NCBI GenBank assembly: GCA_027073875.1
Contig: JALTEO010000143.1
Location: forward strand, 1 to 9,449
Source: Bacteroidales bacterium
Lineage (GTDB): Bacteria; Bacteroidota; Bacteroidia; Bacteroidales; JALTDM01
Reading direction: 5' to 3'
DNA length: 9,449 bases
A model generated the notes under the pieces. That model was not told the origin of the DNA and did no database searches. It saw nothing but the letters and a program-made list of their open reading frames with translations. A program made the position numbers and the translations under genes. This document shows positions 1 to 6,617 of this stretch, one piece after another; position 1 is the stretch's first letter; each line of letters starts with the position of its first letter.

Positions 1-63
1 CCGTAGGAACGATACGAGCAATGAACAAGATGAAACGATTATGATTGATTTTAAAACACACAA
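1..63 (+). repeat. Dispersed repeat, copy 1 (left end cut by the window)
   Basis: This stretch is closely similar to 188-243: both begin CCGTAGGA, pass through AATGAACA and GATTGAT, and end in TTAAAACA followed by ACAA. The right arm of its core reads GGAAC where the other copy has GGAGC. The left arm would lie mostly before base 1, so pairing cannot be fully checked here. No reading frame with protein features covers it. It is interpreted as a noncoding dispersed repeat; the family is not identified. Confidence 0.6.
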
Positions 64-81
64 TAAAAAAATACAATAATT

Positions 82-137
82 TAATTACGAATGGAAAATA
101 AAATTCAAATTACGAATTATTAATTACGAATGGAAAA
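82..137. repeat. ATTACGAAT repeat cluster
   Basis: The 9-mer ATTACGAAT occurs at 84-92, 109-117 and 123-131. The first and third copies lie inside an identical 17-base string, TAATTACGAATGGAAAA, at 82-98 and 121-137. The middle copy is part of AATTACGAATTA. It is AT-rich and noncoding. Nothing in it suggests an operator with defined spacing, so it is listed only as a local repeat. Confidence 0.6.
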
Positions 138-184
138 ATGAAACTTTATGAACTTTTTACTTTACAAACTTTTAAACTATTTAA

Positions 185-243
185 GCTCCGTAGGAGCGGT
201 ACAAGAAATGAACATAATGGAATGATTGATTTAAAACATACAA
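185..243 (+). repeat. Dispersed repeat, copy 2, with hairpin core GCTCC-GTA-GGAGC
   Basis: The core at 185-197 is a perfect 5-bp stem, GCTCC/GGAGC, closed over the three bases GTA. Bases 188-243 then follow copy 1 at 1-63 with substitutions and a few missing bases. The copy ends about 50 bases before the start codon of the TPR/PD40 gene, so it lies in that gene's upstream region. A REP-like hairpin repeat or the end of a nonautonomous mobile element would fit; no transposase is visible. Confidence 0.6.
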
Positions 244-293
244 GGAGGTCATTATAATTCATTGAATATGAATAAAATATAAAACATAAACAT

Positions 294-1880
294 ATGAAGA
301 GAATATTTATCATAACCATCCTAATAGGTGTTGTAGTTTTTACCGGATTTTCACAAAAACCTACTGCTTTACAATTACGGAAAAACTTTATCGAGGGTTA
401 TCGTTTGTTTAATCTTCATGATTATCAAAAGGCATTACCTTACTTTTTTGCATTATATAAATATGATACCCAAAATGCTAATTATGCTTATCTAACAGGT
501 GTTTGCCTTTATAAAACAAAACGATATAAAAAAGCAATCTCATTTTTGACACAAGCAGTAAAAAATACAACGGTAGATTATAAGGATTTTAATTATTCCG
601 AAAAAAAAGCACCGTTAGATGCCTATCTTTATTTAGGATTTGCTAACCATCAAGCATATCGGTTTACAAAAGCATTAAAGAATTATAAGTTCTACGAGAA
701 AGTAAAAGAAGATGTTGATACACAGACTGTAAACCAATACATCCGTTCTGCAAAATATGCAATGAAAGCAGTTAAAGATTCTATAAAAATAGAGATTACT
801 AATCTTGGTAAAAATATTAATTCAAAATATAACGATTATGCACCGGCATTGAGTGCCGATGAAAAAACATTGATTTTTACATCTCGCAGAGAAGGTAATT
901 TTGGAGGAAGAACAGATGAAGGCGATTTTTTTGAAGATATTTATATTGCAAAAAATGAGAACGGTAAATGGATGCCTGCCCAAAACATTGGAAAAACTAT
1001 CAATACTGAAATGCATGAGGCATCAATAAGTCTTTCCCCACAGGGAGATCGTTTATTTATTTATAAAGATGAAGGTGGTATAGGAGATATTTACGAATCT
1101 CTTTATAGATATGGAGAATGGACACGACCGGAGAAAGTATCCGGTATAAATTCCACTAGCAACGAGACCCATGCCAGTATTAGTGCTGACGGAGGCACAC
1201 TTTATTTTGTAAGTGACCGTCCCGGAGGTATGGGTGGAACAGATATTTATTATAGTGTTCTCCTACCCAATGGTGAATGGAGCTTACCTCGAAATATTGG
1301 ACCTCCTATTAATACACCTTACAATGAAGATGCTGTAATGATTCATCCGAATGGAAACACACTTTATTTTAGCTCTCAAGGACATCAAACCATTGGTGGT
1401 TACGATTTATTTTACAGTAATTTGGGTGATGACGGAAAATGGTCACAACCAATTAATTTCGGATACCCGATTAATACACCCGATGATGAACGGTTCTTCG
1501 TTATCACACCGGATAATAAACGAGCTTATTTTTCTGCTATCAGAGATGATTCTTTTGGTGGAATGGATATTTATATGATGAACTTTTTGTCATTACCTGA
1601 AAAAACAGGAACAGTTATTAAAGGATTTGTGAGGAATAGCAAGGGACAAATTGTGAAAGGTCAAACAATTATTGTCGAAGATGACAACGGTAAGGAAGTT
1701 GGAAGCTTTTTGCCTAATGAGAAAGGAGAATATACCTTGATTCTTCATCAAAATGCTTCTTATGTGCTTTCTTTGGAAGACGATGATACCCATAGTAATC
1801 GTATAACGGTCCCCGATAAATCTTCATTTTTCTTAACCCGAAAGATTATAAATAAAGAAACACTCATTCAGATTCCTTAA
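294..1880 (+). CDS. Exported TPR / PD40-propeller / regulatory-domain protein, PorE-like but lacking an OmpA domain
   Basis: The 528-residue product begins with a signal peptide (Lys2-Arg3, a hydrophobic run at 4-19, likely cut near Ser20-Gln21), so it is expected in the periplasm or outer membrane. Residues about 29-165 are TPR-like helices (for example the NANYAYLTGVCLYKTKRYKKA stretch near 61). About 178-430 hold five PD40/WD40-like propeller repeats, each of the form 'xxxSxDGxxLYFxSxRxxGxGGxDIY', clearest at 290-321 and 343-375. Residues about 440-500 look like a carboxypeptidase-regulatory (CNA-B-like) domain. This order matches PorE of the type IX secretion system and related OmpA-linked proteins, but here the protein stops after the regulatory domain and has no peptidoglycan-binding OmpA domain. 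The ATG is supported by the signal peptide; the upstream ATG at 268 meets a stop at once. No TAnnTTTG box was found upstream. The domain calls are firm; the exact role is unknown. Confidence 0.85.
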   Translation: MKRIFIITILIGVVVFTGFSQKPTALQLRKNFIEGYRLFNLHDYQKALPYFFALYKYDTQNANYAYLTGVCLYKTKRYKKAISFLTQAVKNTTVDYKDFNYSEKKAPLDAYLYLGFANHQAYRFTKALKNYKFYEKVKEDVDTQTVNQYIRSAKYAMKAVKDSIKIEITNLGKNINSKYNDYAPALSADEKTLIFTSRREGNFGGRTDEGDFFEDIYIAKNENGKWMPAQNIGKTINTEMHEASISLSPQGDRLFIYKDEGGIGDIYESLYRYGEWTRPEKVSGINSTSNETHASISADGGTLYFVSDRPGGMGGTDIYYSVLLPNGEWSLPRNIGPPINTPYNEDAVMIHPNGNTLYFSSQGHQTIGGYDLFYSNLGDDGKWSQPINFGYPINTPDDERFFVITPDNKRAYFSAIRDDSFGGMDIYMMNFLSLPEKTGTVIKGFVRNSKGQIVKGQTIIVEDDNGKEVGSFLPNEKGEYTLILHQNASYVLSLEDDDTHSNRITVPDKSSFFLTRKIINKETLIQIP

Positions 1881-1882
1881 AG

Positions 1883-1929
1883 ATTATACCAAAACGAATT
1901 ATAAATTAGTACAAAAAATTTGGTATAAT
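1883..1929. repeat. Mini-element bounded by ATTATACCAAA inverted repeats
   Basis: An 11-base end, ATTATACCAAA (1883-1893), is repeated in perfect inversion as TTTGGTATAAT (1919-1929). The first 25 bases from 1884 are identical to those starting at 6323, after the M20 gene. The element begins two bases after the TAA stop of the TPR/PD40 gene. The 25-base spacer and lack of a T-run make a simple terminator unlikely. A short, internally deleted member of the repeat family at 6323-6503 is the best reading. Confidence 0.65.
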
Positions 1930-1946
1930 GCCGATACCATGTCGAA

Positions 1947-1978
1947 CTTAACCAACAAAATTCACGGAATTTTCTACT
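1947..1978 (-). repeat. 32-base fragment shared in inverted orientation with 6427-6458
   Basis: Read on the minus strand, these 32 bases match 6427-6458 on the plus strand at 29 positions, starting AGTAGAAAATTCCGT and ending GGTTAAG. The match stops abruptly at 1978, two bases before the inverted-repeat element at 1981. This suggests the larger repeat was interrupted or rearranged here. It is noncoding. Confidence 0.65.
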
Positions 1979-1980
1979 AT

Positions 1981-2245
1981 TAACCTGAATTCGATATAAG
2001 AAATACTCACAGCTTTTTGATATTTTTCTTAGACGAGTCATATTTTTGATGCACTATCGGGATAATGTAAAAAGATATGATGAAGTATAAGGGAAATATC
2101 ATAAAGCCCTATAGGGAAAGCAAATAGAAAAAATCTTTTAAAAAGAAATCTTTTGTAATAACCCGTTATGACTGCAAGATTCCTTTTCAAAATCTTAATC
2201 CCTATTTGCTCTCTGTGATTCATTTATTATGTCGAACTCAGGTTA
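1981..2245. mobile_element. MITE-like element with 19-bp inverted ends and two internal hairpin arms
   Basis: The ends are TAACCTGAATTCGATATAA (1981-1999) and TTATGTCGAACTCAGGTTA (2227-2245), which pair at 17 of 19 positions when inverted. Just inside, TCACAG (2007-2012) pairs with CTGTGA (2213-2218). Two arms fill the interior. In the first, 2013-2031 pairs with 2088-2106 (16 Watson-Crick pairs, 2 wobbles, 1 mismatch) and 2038-2047 with 2071-2080. In the second, AGCAAATAG (2119-2127) pairs with CTATTTGCT (2202-2210), partial pairing continues between about 2132-2154 and 2174-2196, and the tip is ATAAC-CC-GTTAT (2158-2169). No transposase gene is present and the 61-codon minus-strand frame inside looks like chance. 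A nonautonomous transposable element is the likely identity. A convincing target-site duplication was not found. Confidence 0.6.
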
Positions 2246-2255
2246 TTAAGAAATA

Positions 2256-2306
2256 CCCAAATTTGGGATTTTACAAAACCCCGGATTTGGATATTTCTAA
2301 ATCGGG
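2256..2306. repeat. Two adjacent palindromes upstream of mutS
   Basis: CCCAAATTTGGG at 2256-2267 is a perfect 12-base palindrome. A few bases on, 2280-2288 pairs with AAATCGGG at 2299-2306 as an 8-bp stem with one bulged G (2283) and a 10-base loop. The flanks also share a direct similarity, AAATTTGGGATTT against TAAATCGGGATTT. They lie between the MITE-like element and the mutS promoter and could be repeat debris or a transcription end for upstream RNA; no T-run follows. Confidence 0.4.
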
Positions 2307-2325
2307 ATTTCCAGCTTTGCCCTCC

Positions 2326-2376
2326 CTTTATTCATCGCACATTCATACAATTCATTACATTCTTGTATGAATAAAG
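2326..2376. repeat. Two overlapping, mutually exclusive inverted repeats upstream of mutS
   Basis: CTTTATTCAT (2326-2335) pairs perfectly with ATGAATAAAG (2367-2376). ATTCATACAA (2341-2350) pairs perfectly with TTGTATGAAT (2363-2372). The two right arms overlap, so only one stem can form at a time. The region ends about 70 bases before the likely mutS promoter box, so it is probably not in the mutS transcript unless an earlier start exists. It could be an operator-like dyad or repeat remnant; the sequence does not decide. Confidence 0.4.
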
Positions 2377-2446
2377 CGGGTTAAGTTGTTAGAACTCCTC
2401 TATAAAATTTCTCCAAGTTTTCAATTCCGGTTTCTATCGTTTTCGT

Positions 2447-2454
2447 TAATTTTG
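2447..2454 (+). promoter_or_regulatory. Candidate Bacteroidota -7 box (TAATTTTG) for mutS
   Basis: TAATTTTG matches the Bacteroidota primary sigma consensus TAnnTTTG exactly and ends 18 bases before the ATG at 2473. A clear TTTG-type -33 element is not seen at the usual distance, which lowers confidence. If correct, transcription would start near 2461, so the in-frame codons upstream of 2473 cannot be translated from this transcript. Confidence 0.5.
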
Positions 2455-2472
2455 TTGGCTCAAATCCGGAAT

Positions 2473-5082
2473 ATGGCAAAACCTAAAGCAGTTCTCACAC
2501 CTTTGATGAAGCAATACTACGACATCAAAGCCAAGCACCCTGATGCCATATTACTGTTCCGTGTAGGCGATTTTTACGAGACTTTTGAAGACGATGCCGT
2601 AAAAACAGCTAAAATTCTGGGTATTACACTTACCAAACGCGCCAACGGCAGTGCTTCGTTTGTTGATTTGGCAGGATTTCCTTATCACGCTTTGGAAACT
2701 TATCTGCCGAAATTGGTGCGTGCCGGTCAACGCGTTGCTATTTGCGAGCAGTTGGAAGACCCGAAAATGACAAAAAAGATTGTTAAACGCGGCATTACGG
2801 AACTGGTTACGCCGGGTATTACTTTTAACGAAAATGTGTTAGACCATAAATCCAATAATTTTTTATGTAGTCTGTTTCTTGGCAAAAAAACCGGCGGTAT
2901 TGCTTTTTTAGATATTACCACGGGCGAATTTTTTACCACACAAGGAACCATCGGTTATCTCGAAAAATTATTGTTCTCGTTTCAACCCAAAGAAGTCATT
3001 TTCTTGCGAGAGCAACGCGAACAAATCCAACAAATTGCCGACAAACGGTTTTACACTTATCCGTTGGAAGATTGGGCATTTCAGAAAGATATTTGTTACG
3101 AAAAATTAACGACACAGTTCGGCACAAAAACGCTGAAAGGTTTTGGAATAGAATCGTTTACAGATGCTATAATTGCTGCCGGAGCCATTTTACATTATCT
3201 GGATTTAACCGAACATAAACACATTGAACACATTCAGAAAATTTCCCGCATTGAATCGGATAATTTCTTGTGGCTCGACCAATATACGATTCGTAATTTG
3301 GAGCTGTTTCAGCCCATTAGTCAAAATGGTAAAACACTGATTGAAACAATTGATTTTACCGTATCGTCAATGGGAGCAAGGATGCTGAAAAAGTGGATTG
3401 CTTTTCCGTTGGTCAAAAAATCGCAGATTGATCAACGCCTCAATGCGGTGGAATCATTCCTGAAACAAGGCAATCTACGCCAAGAATTACGAAAAAATAT
3501 CAAAGAAATTGCCGACCTCGAACGGCTGGTTAGTCGTCTGGCAGCAGGCAGGATAACCCCTCGTGAAATTGTGCAGATAAAACGGAGTTTGTTTGCCATA
3601 GAACACATCCTTGCCAAATTAAAAGAAAACACATTTCCGGCTATCCAACCCATTATTGACCAACTGAATCCTTGCAAGAAAATTTCTACCCGTATTGATA
3701 CGGAACTCGTTGACGACCCACCCAATACTATTGGCAAGGGCGTTGTTGTTGCTGATGGTGTTTCTGCCGAACTGGATGAATTGAGAAAATTATTGGCATC
3801 GGGTAAAGATTACCTGACTGATTTACAAACCCGCGAAAGTCAACGGACGGGAATCCCATCATTGAAAGTGGCATTCAATAATGTATTCGGATATTACATT
3901 GAAGTTCGAAACACACATAAAGACAAAGTGCCGGAAGAATGGATTCGTAAGCAGACACTTGTAAGTGCCGAACGCTACATTACCGAAGAATTGAAAGAAT
4001 ACGAATCAAAAATCTTGGGAGCGGAAGAAAAAATTTTGGCATTGGAAACTTCCCTTTTTCAAAATTTGGTTACAGCTATTTTGGAATATATTCCCGCCTT
4101 GCAGCTGAATGCCGAAAAAGTTGCACAATTAGATTGTCTTACTGCATTTGCCGAGTTAGCCGAAACTTACGATTACCGAAAACCGGAAATCACCGAAAAC
4201 AATAAATTGGATATTCGTCAGGGCAGACACCCTGTAATTGAGCAACAGATGCCACTTGGTGAGTCATATATCCCCAACGATGTGTTGTTAGATAACGAAA
4301 ATCAGCAAATTATCATTATCACCGGACCTAATATGGCAGGAAAATCCGCACTTTTGAGGCAGACCGCCTTGATTGTGTTGTTGGCACAAACGGGAAGTTT
4401 TGTTCCCGTGCAAAAAGCCGAAATAGGTGTGGTAGATAAGATTTTTACACGGGTAGGAGCTTCAGATAATCTTTCGTTGGGCGAATCCACTTTTATGGTT
4501 GAAATGACCGAAACAGCGAGTATCCTAAACAATCTGTCAAACAAAAGTTTGATTTTGCTCGATGAAATTGGTCGCGGCACCAGCACCTACGATGGTATTT
4601 CTATTGCATGGGCTATTGCCGAATACCTGCATGAGCATCCGCAGATTCATCCTAAAACGCTGTTTGCCACACATTACCACGAATTAAATGAAATGGAAAA
4701 ATCCTTTAAGCGGATTAAAAATTTCCATATCTCCGTAAAAGAAATTAACGGAAAAATTCTTTTCGATCGCAAATTTTTAGAAGGTGGCACGGCTCATAGT
4801 TTCGGTATTCATGTGGCAGATATGGCAGGTATTCCGAAATCTGTTGTTAAGCGTTCCAAAGAGATATTGAGGGAAATGGAAGACGGTGCATCCAAAAATA
4901 CCCTCGGCAAACCCATAGAAGACATTAAACAAAACAAGGAGGGCTATCAGCTGAGTTTTTTCCAATTAGACGACCCGCTATTACTCGAAATAAAGGATAT
5001 GATAAAACAGGTTGATTTAAATAATCTTACACCTATTGAAGCACTTAATTTGTTGAATGAGATTCAGAGGAAATTGAAGTAA
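2473..5082 (+). CDS. mutS: DNA mismatch repair protein MutS
   Basis: MutS recognises mispairs and small loops in DNA and, with ATP, recruits MutL to start repair. The 869-residue product (from ATG 2473) has the full family layout. The N-terminal mismatch-recognition domain carries the Phe-X-Glu motif (Phe34-Tyr35-Glu36 in GDFYETF). Connector, core and clamp domains follow, then the ABC-type ATPase domain with Walker A GPNMAGKS (618-625) and Walker B LILLDEIGRG (Asp697, Glu698). Near the C terminus QLSFF (826-830) resembles a beta-clamp-binding motif, and the last residues (LTPIEALNLLNEIQ) resemble the tetramer-forming tail of E. coli MutS. The frame stays open back to a TTG at 2386, but a promoter box lies inside that extension and MAKPKAVLTP is a normal MutS start. 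No ribosome binding site is evident, as is usual in this phylum. The gene looks intact. No mutL is in the window. Confidence 0.97.
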   Translation: MAKPKAVLTPLMKQYYDIKAKHPDAILLFRVGDFYETFEDDAVKTAKILGITLTKRANGSASFVDLAGFPYHALETYLPKLVRAGQRVAICEQLEDPKMTKKIVKRGITELVTPGITFNENVLDHKSNNFLCSLFLGKKTGGIAFLDITTGEFFTTQGTIGYLEKLLFSFQPKEVIFLREQREQIQQIADKRFYTYPLEDWAFQKDICYEKLTTQFGTKTLKGFGIESFTDAIIAAGAILHYLDLTEHKHIEHIQKISRIESDNFLWLDQYTIRNLELFQPISQNGKTLIETIDFTVSSMGARMLKKWIAFPLVKKSQIDQRLNAVESFLKQGNLRQELRKNIKEIADLERLVSRLAAGRITPREIVQIKRSLFAIEHILAKLKENTFPAIQPIIDQLNPCKKISTRIDTELVDDPPNTIGKGVVVADGVSAELDELRKLLASGKDYLTDLQTRESQRTGIPSLKVAFNNVFGYYIEVRNTHKDKVPEEWIRKQTLVSAERYITEELKEYESKILGAEEKILALETSLFQNLVTAILEYIPALQLNAEKVAQLDCLTAFAELAETYDYRKPEITENNKLDIRQGRHPVIEQQMPLGESYIPNDVLLDNENQQIIIITGPNMAGKSALLRQTALIVLLAQTGSFVPVQKAEIGVVDKIFTRVGASDNLSLGESTFMVEMTETASILNNLSNKSLILLDEIGRGTSTYDGISIAWAIAEYLHEHPQIHPKTLFATHYHELNEMEKSFKRIKNFHISVKEINGKILFDRKFLEGGTAHSFGIHVADMAGIPKSVVKRSKEILREMEDGASKNTLGKPIEDIKQNKEGYQLSFFQLDDPLLLEIKDMIKQVDLNNLTPIEALNLLNEIQRKLK

Positions 5083-5117
5083 GTTAATTTTCCCAATTTT
5101 ATTTCTGATTTTTTTTA

Positions 5118-5125
5118 TATCTTTG
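5118..5125 (+). promoter_or_regulatory. Candidate Bacteroidota -7 box (TATCTTTG) for the M20 amidohydrolase gene
   Basis: TATCTTTG after a run of T is an exact TAnnTTTG match and lies 36 bases after the mutS stop and 15 bases before the GTG at 5141. It implies the amidohydrolase has its own start of transcription near 5132 with a very short leader. It overlaps the TTG at 5123, so that TTG is an unlikely start codon. A good -33 element was not seen. Confidence 0.55.
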
Positions 5126-5140
5126 ATAAAAATATTTCCT

Positions 5141-6322
5141 GTGAAAGAAAAATTAAAAAACTACAGCAACGATATTTTTGAAGAAACACTACAGTTGCGG
5201 CATTATTTACATCAGCACCCGGAACTGTCGTTTCAAGAGTTTGAAACGACAAGTTATCTGATTAAAGAAATAAAACGATTAGAGTTACCTGTCTTCACGC
5301 AATATGCAGAGACAGGTGTTGTTACAAAAATAGAAGGGAAAAATCCACAAAAAAAATCTATTGCCTTGCGGGCAGACATTGACGGGTTGCCTATTTTGGA
5401 AGAAAATGAAATACCTTACAAATCACAAAATACCGGTATAATGCATGCCTGCGGACACGATGTTCATACAGCATCGCTTTTGTCGGCTATTAAAATACTT
5501 CTACAATTTAAAACCGAATTTGAAGGAACAGTTTGGTGCATCTTTCAACCGGCAGAAGAAAAACTGCCGGGTGGTGCCAAGCAAATGATTGACAATGGGC
5601 TTTTAAGAGATATTCAACCGGCAGTTGTCATTGGACAACACACTATGCCAAATATCGAAGCAGGGAAGATTGGTGTTCGTGCAGGCAATTATATGGCTTC
5701 TACCGATGAAATTTATTTAACACTGAAAGGGAAAGGCGGACACGCTGCACTACCCCACGAAATTACAGATACAGTATTACTTACTTCCGAACTGATTGTA
5801 AAATTACAGCAAATTGTCAGTCGTTTTGTGCCGGCATCTATTCCTACTGTTTTATCATTTGGGAAAATAATCGCTAACGGAGCAACAAATATTATCCCAT
5901 CGGAAGTTAAGATTGAAGGCACTTTCAGAACAATGGATGAAGTGTGGCGAAAGAAAGTTCATACAAAAATAGCGGAGGTTATTCGCTTTATGGTTGATAG
6001 TTTTAATGCAGACTTTGATTTGGAAATCCGGCATGGTTATCCGGTATTGCATAATAATCCGGATGCCACAGCAATTTTAAAAAAACAAGCCATTGAATTT
6101 TTAGGCAATGACAATGTTCTGGACTTGGACATCCGTATGACAGCAGAAGATTTTGCGTATTTTTCGCATGCTGTTCCATCAGTTTTTTATCGTATTGGTA
6201 CAGGTAATAAGCAAAAAAATATCATAAGTCCGTTACATTCATCAACATTTGATATTGATGAGGAAATTTTACGGTTTTCTCCCGGATTGCTTGCCAACGC
6301 TGCAATTACATTCTTGGAATAG
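5141..6322 (+). CDS. M20 family (M20D-type) metal-dependent amidohydrolase
   Basis: This family removes acyl groups from N-acyl amino acids and related amides using a two-metal centre; members include hippurate hydrolase, N-acetyl-diaminopimelate deacetylase and IAA-amino acid hydrolase. The 393-residue product has the expected length and ligands: Cys104 and His106 in HACGHD, Glu139/Glu140 in QPAEE, His167 in GQH, and His366 in LHSSTFD. The N-terminal RHYLHQHPELSFQE and the RADIDGLP stretch at 77-84 are also typical. There is no signal peptide, so it should be cytosolic. The start is set at GTG 5141 because the only earlier candidate, TTG 5123, falls in a promoter box; an N-terminus beginning MKEKLKNYSND would result. 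It lies 58 bases after mutS on the same strand but probably has its own promoter. The substrate cannot be read from sequence. A repeat element begins at the base after its stop. Confidence 0.92.
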   Translation: MKEKLKNYSNDIFEETLQLRHYLHQHPELSFQEFETTSYLIKEIKRLELPVFTQYAETGVVTKIEGKNPQKKSIALRADIDGLPILEENEIPYKSQNTGIMHACGHDVHTASLLSAIKILLQFKTEFEGTVWCIFQPAEEKLPGGAKQMIDNGLLRDIQPAVVIGQHTMPNIEAGKIGVRAGNYMASTDEIYLTLKGKGGHAALPHEITDTVLLTSELIVKLQQIVSRFVPASIPTVLSFGKIIANGATNIIPSEVKIEGTFRTMDEVWRKKVHTKIAEVIRFMVDSFNADFDLEIRHGYPVLHNNPDATAILKKQAIEFLGNDNVLDLDIRMTAEDFAYFSHAVPSVFYRIGTGNKQKNIISPLHSSTFDIDEEILRFSPGLLANAAITFLE

Positions 6323-6503
6323 TTATACCAAAACGAATTATAAATTACACTAAACCGCTATCAAGTTTATGAAATAACTTCATGGTTGGTTTTGTTAAGC
6401 TCAAACCGCAAAACAGGTTCTTGAAAAGTAGAAAATTCCGTAAATTTTGGGGGTTAAGCAATTTATTAGCGGTTCGGTATTAGTCCAAAAAGATTTGGTA
6501 TAA
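6323..6503. repeat. 181-bp MITE-like repeat with TTATACCAAA inverted ends
   Basis: The ends TTATACCAAA (6323-6332) and TTTGGTATAA (6494-6503) are perfect inverse copies. Inside, AACCGCTA (6353-6360) pairs with TAGCGGTT (6467-6474), ATGAA (6369-6373) with TTCAT (6379-6383), and AAAATT (6432-6437) with AATTTT (6443-6448). The first 25 bases are identical to 1884-1908, and 6427-6458 matches the minus strand of 1947-1978 at 29 of 32 positions, so this is a multi-copy family. There is no open frame of note. It fills most of the gap between the convergent M20 and S8 genes. Its identity as a nonautonomous mobile element is inferred from the inverted ends and copy number in this window. Confidence 0.6.
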
Positions 6504-6559
6504 TAACTTAGGATAATAACCAACACTTTCTTTTTTGTCAAAAACTCACAGTATTTTGT

Positions 6560-6586
6560 CCCTCAGTATTGGAACGATATTTAGGG
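6560..6586. terminator. Candidate hairpin between convergent genes
   Basis: Bases 6560-6570 pair with 6576-6586 across a GGAAC loop: CCCT/AGGG at the base, one C-T mismatch, then six more pairs of which two are G-T wobbles. It lies 32 bases downstream of the protease stop codon on the minus strand and after the repeat that follows the amidohydrolase. Position suits a shared terminator, but neither side has a clean T-run, so this is tentative. Confidence 0.3.
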
Positions 6587-6617
6587 AAATTATCTTTTAT
6601 CTTCCCGTCGTAAAACA

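Noticed and set aside
82..131. ATTACGAAT repeats as a CRISPR array
   Set aside because: The units are only 9-17 bases with irregular spacing and no unique spacers of constant length.
243..249. AAGGAGG as a Shine-Dalgarno sequence for the first gene
   Set aside because: It lies about 45 bases before the ATG at 294, too far to act, and is at the end of the dispersed repeat; the nearer ATG at 268 meets a stop after a few codons.
2038..2223. 61-codon minus-strand open frame inside the inverted-repeat element
   Set aside because: It lies wholly within the paired arms of the 1981-2245 element, shows no recognisable domain, and its open state follows from the hairpin sequence composition.
1981..2245. 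Retron-type noncoding RNA (inverted ends enclosing two arms)
   Set aside because: The general shape is reminiscent, but no reverse transcriptase gene is in the window and the ends look like transposon inverted repeats.
2386..2472. N-terminal extension of MutS from TTG 2386
   Set aside because: The extension has no MutS-like sequence and contains an exact TAnnTTTG promoter box just before the ATG at 2473.
3432..3737. 101-codon minus-strand open frame inside mutS
   Set aside because: It is antisense to the conserved MutS core, rich in Ser and Arg as shadow frames are, and has no promoter or start context.
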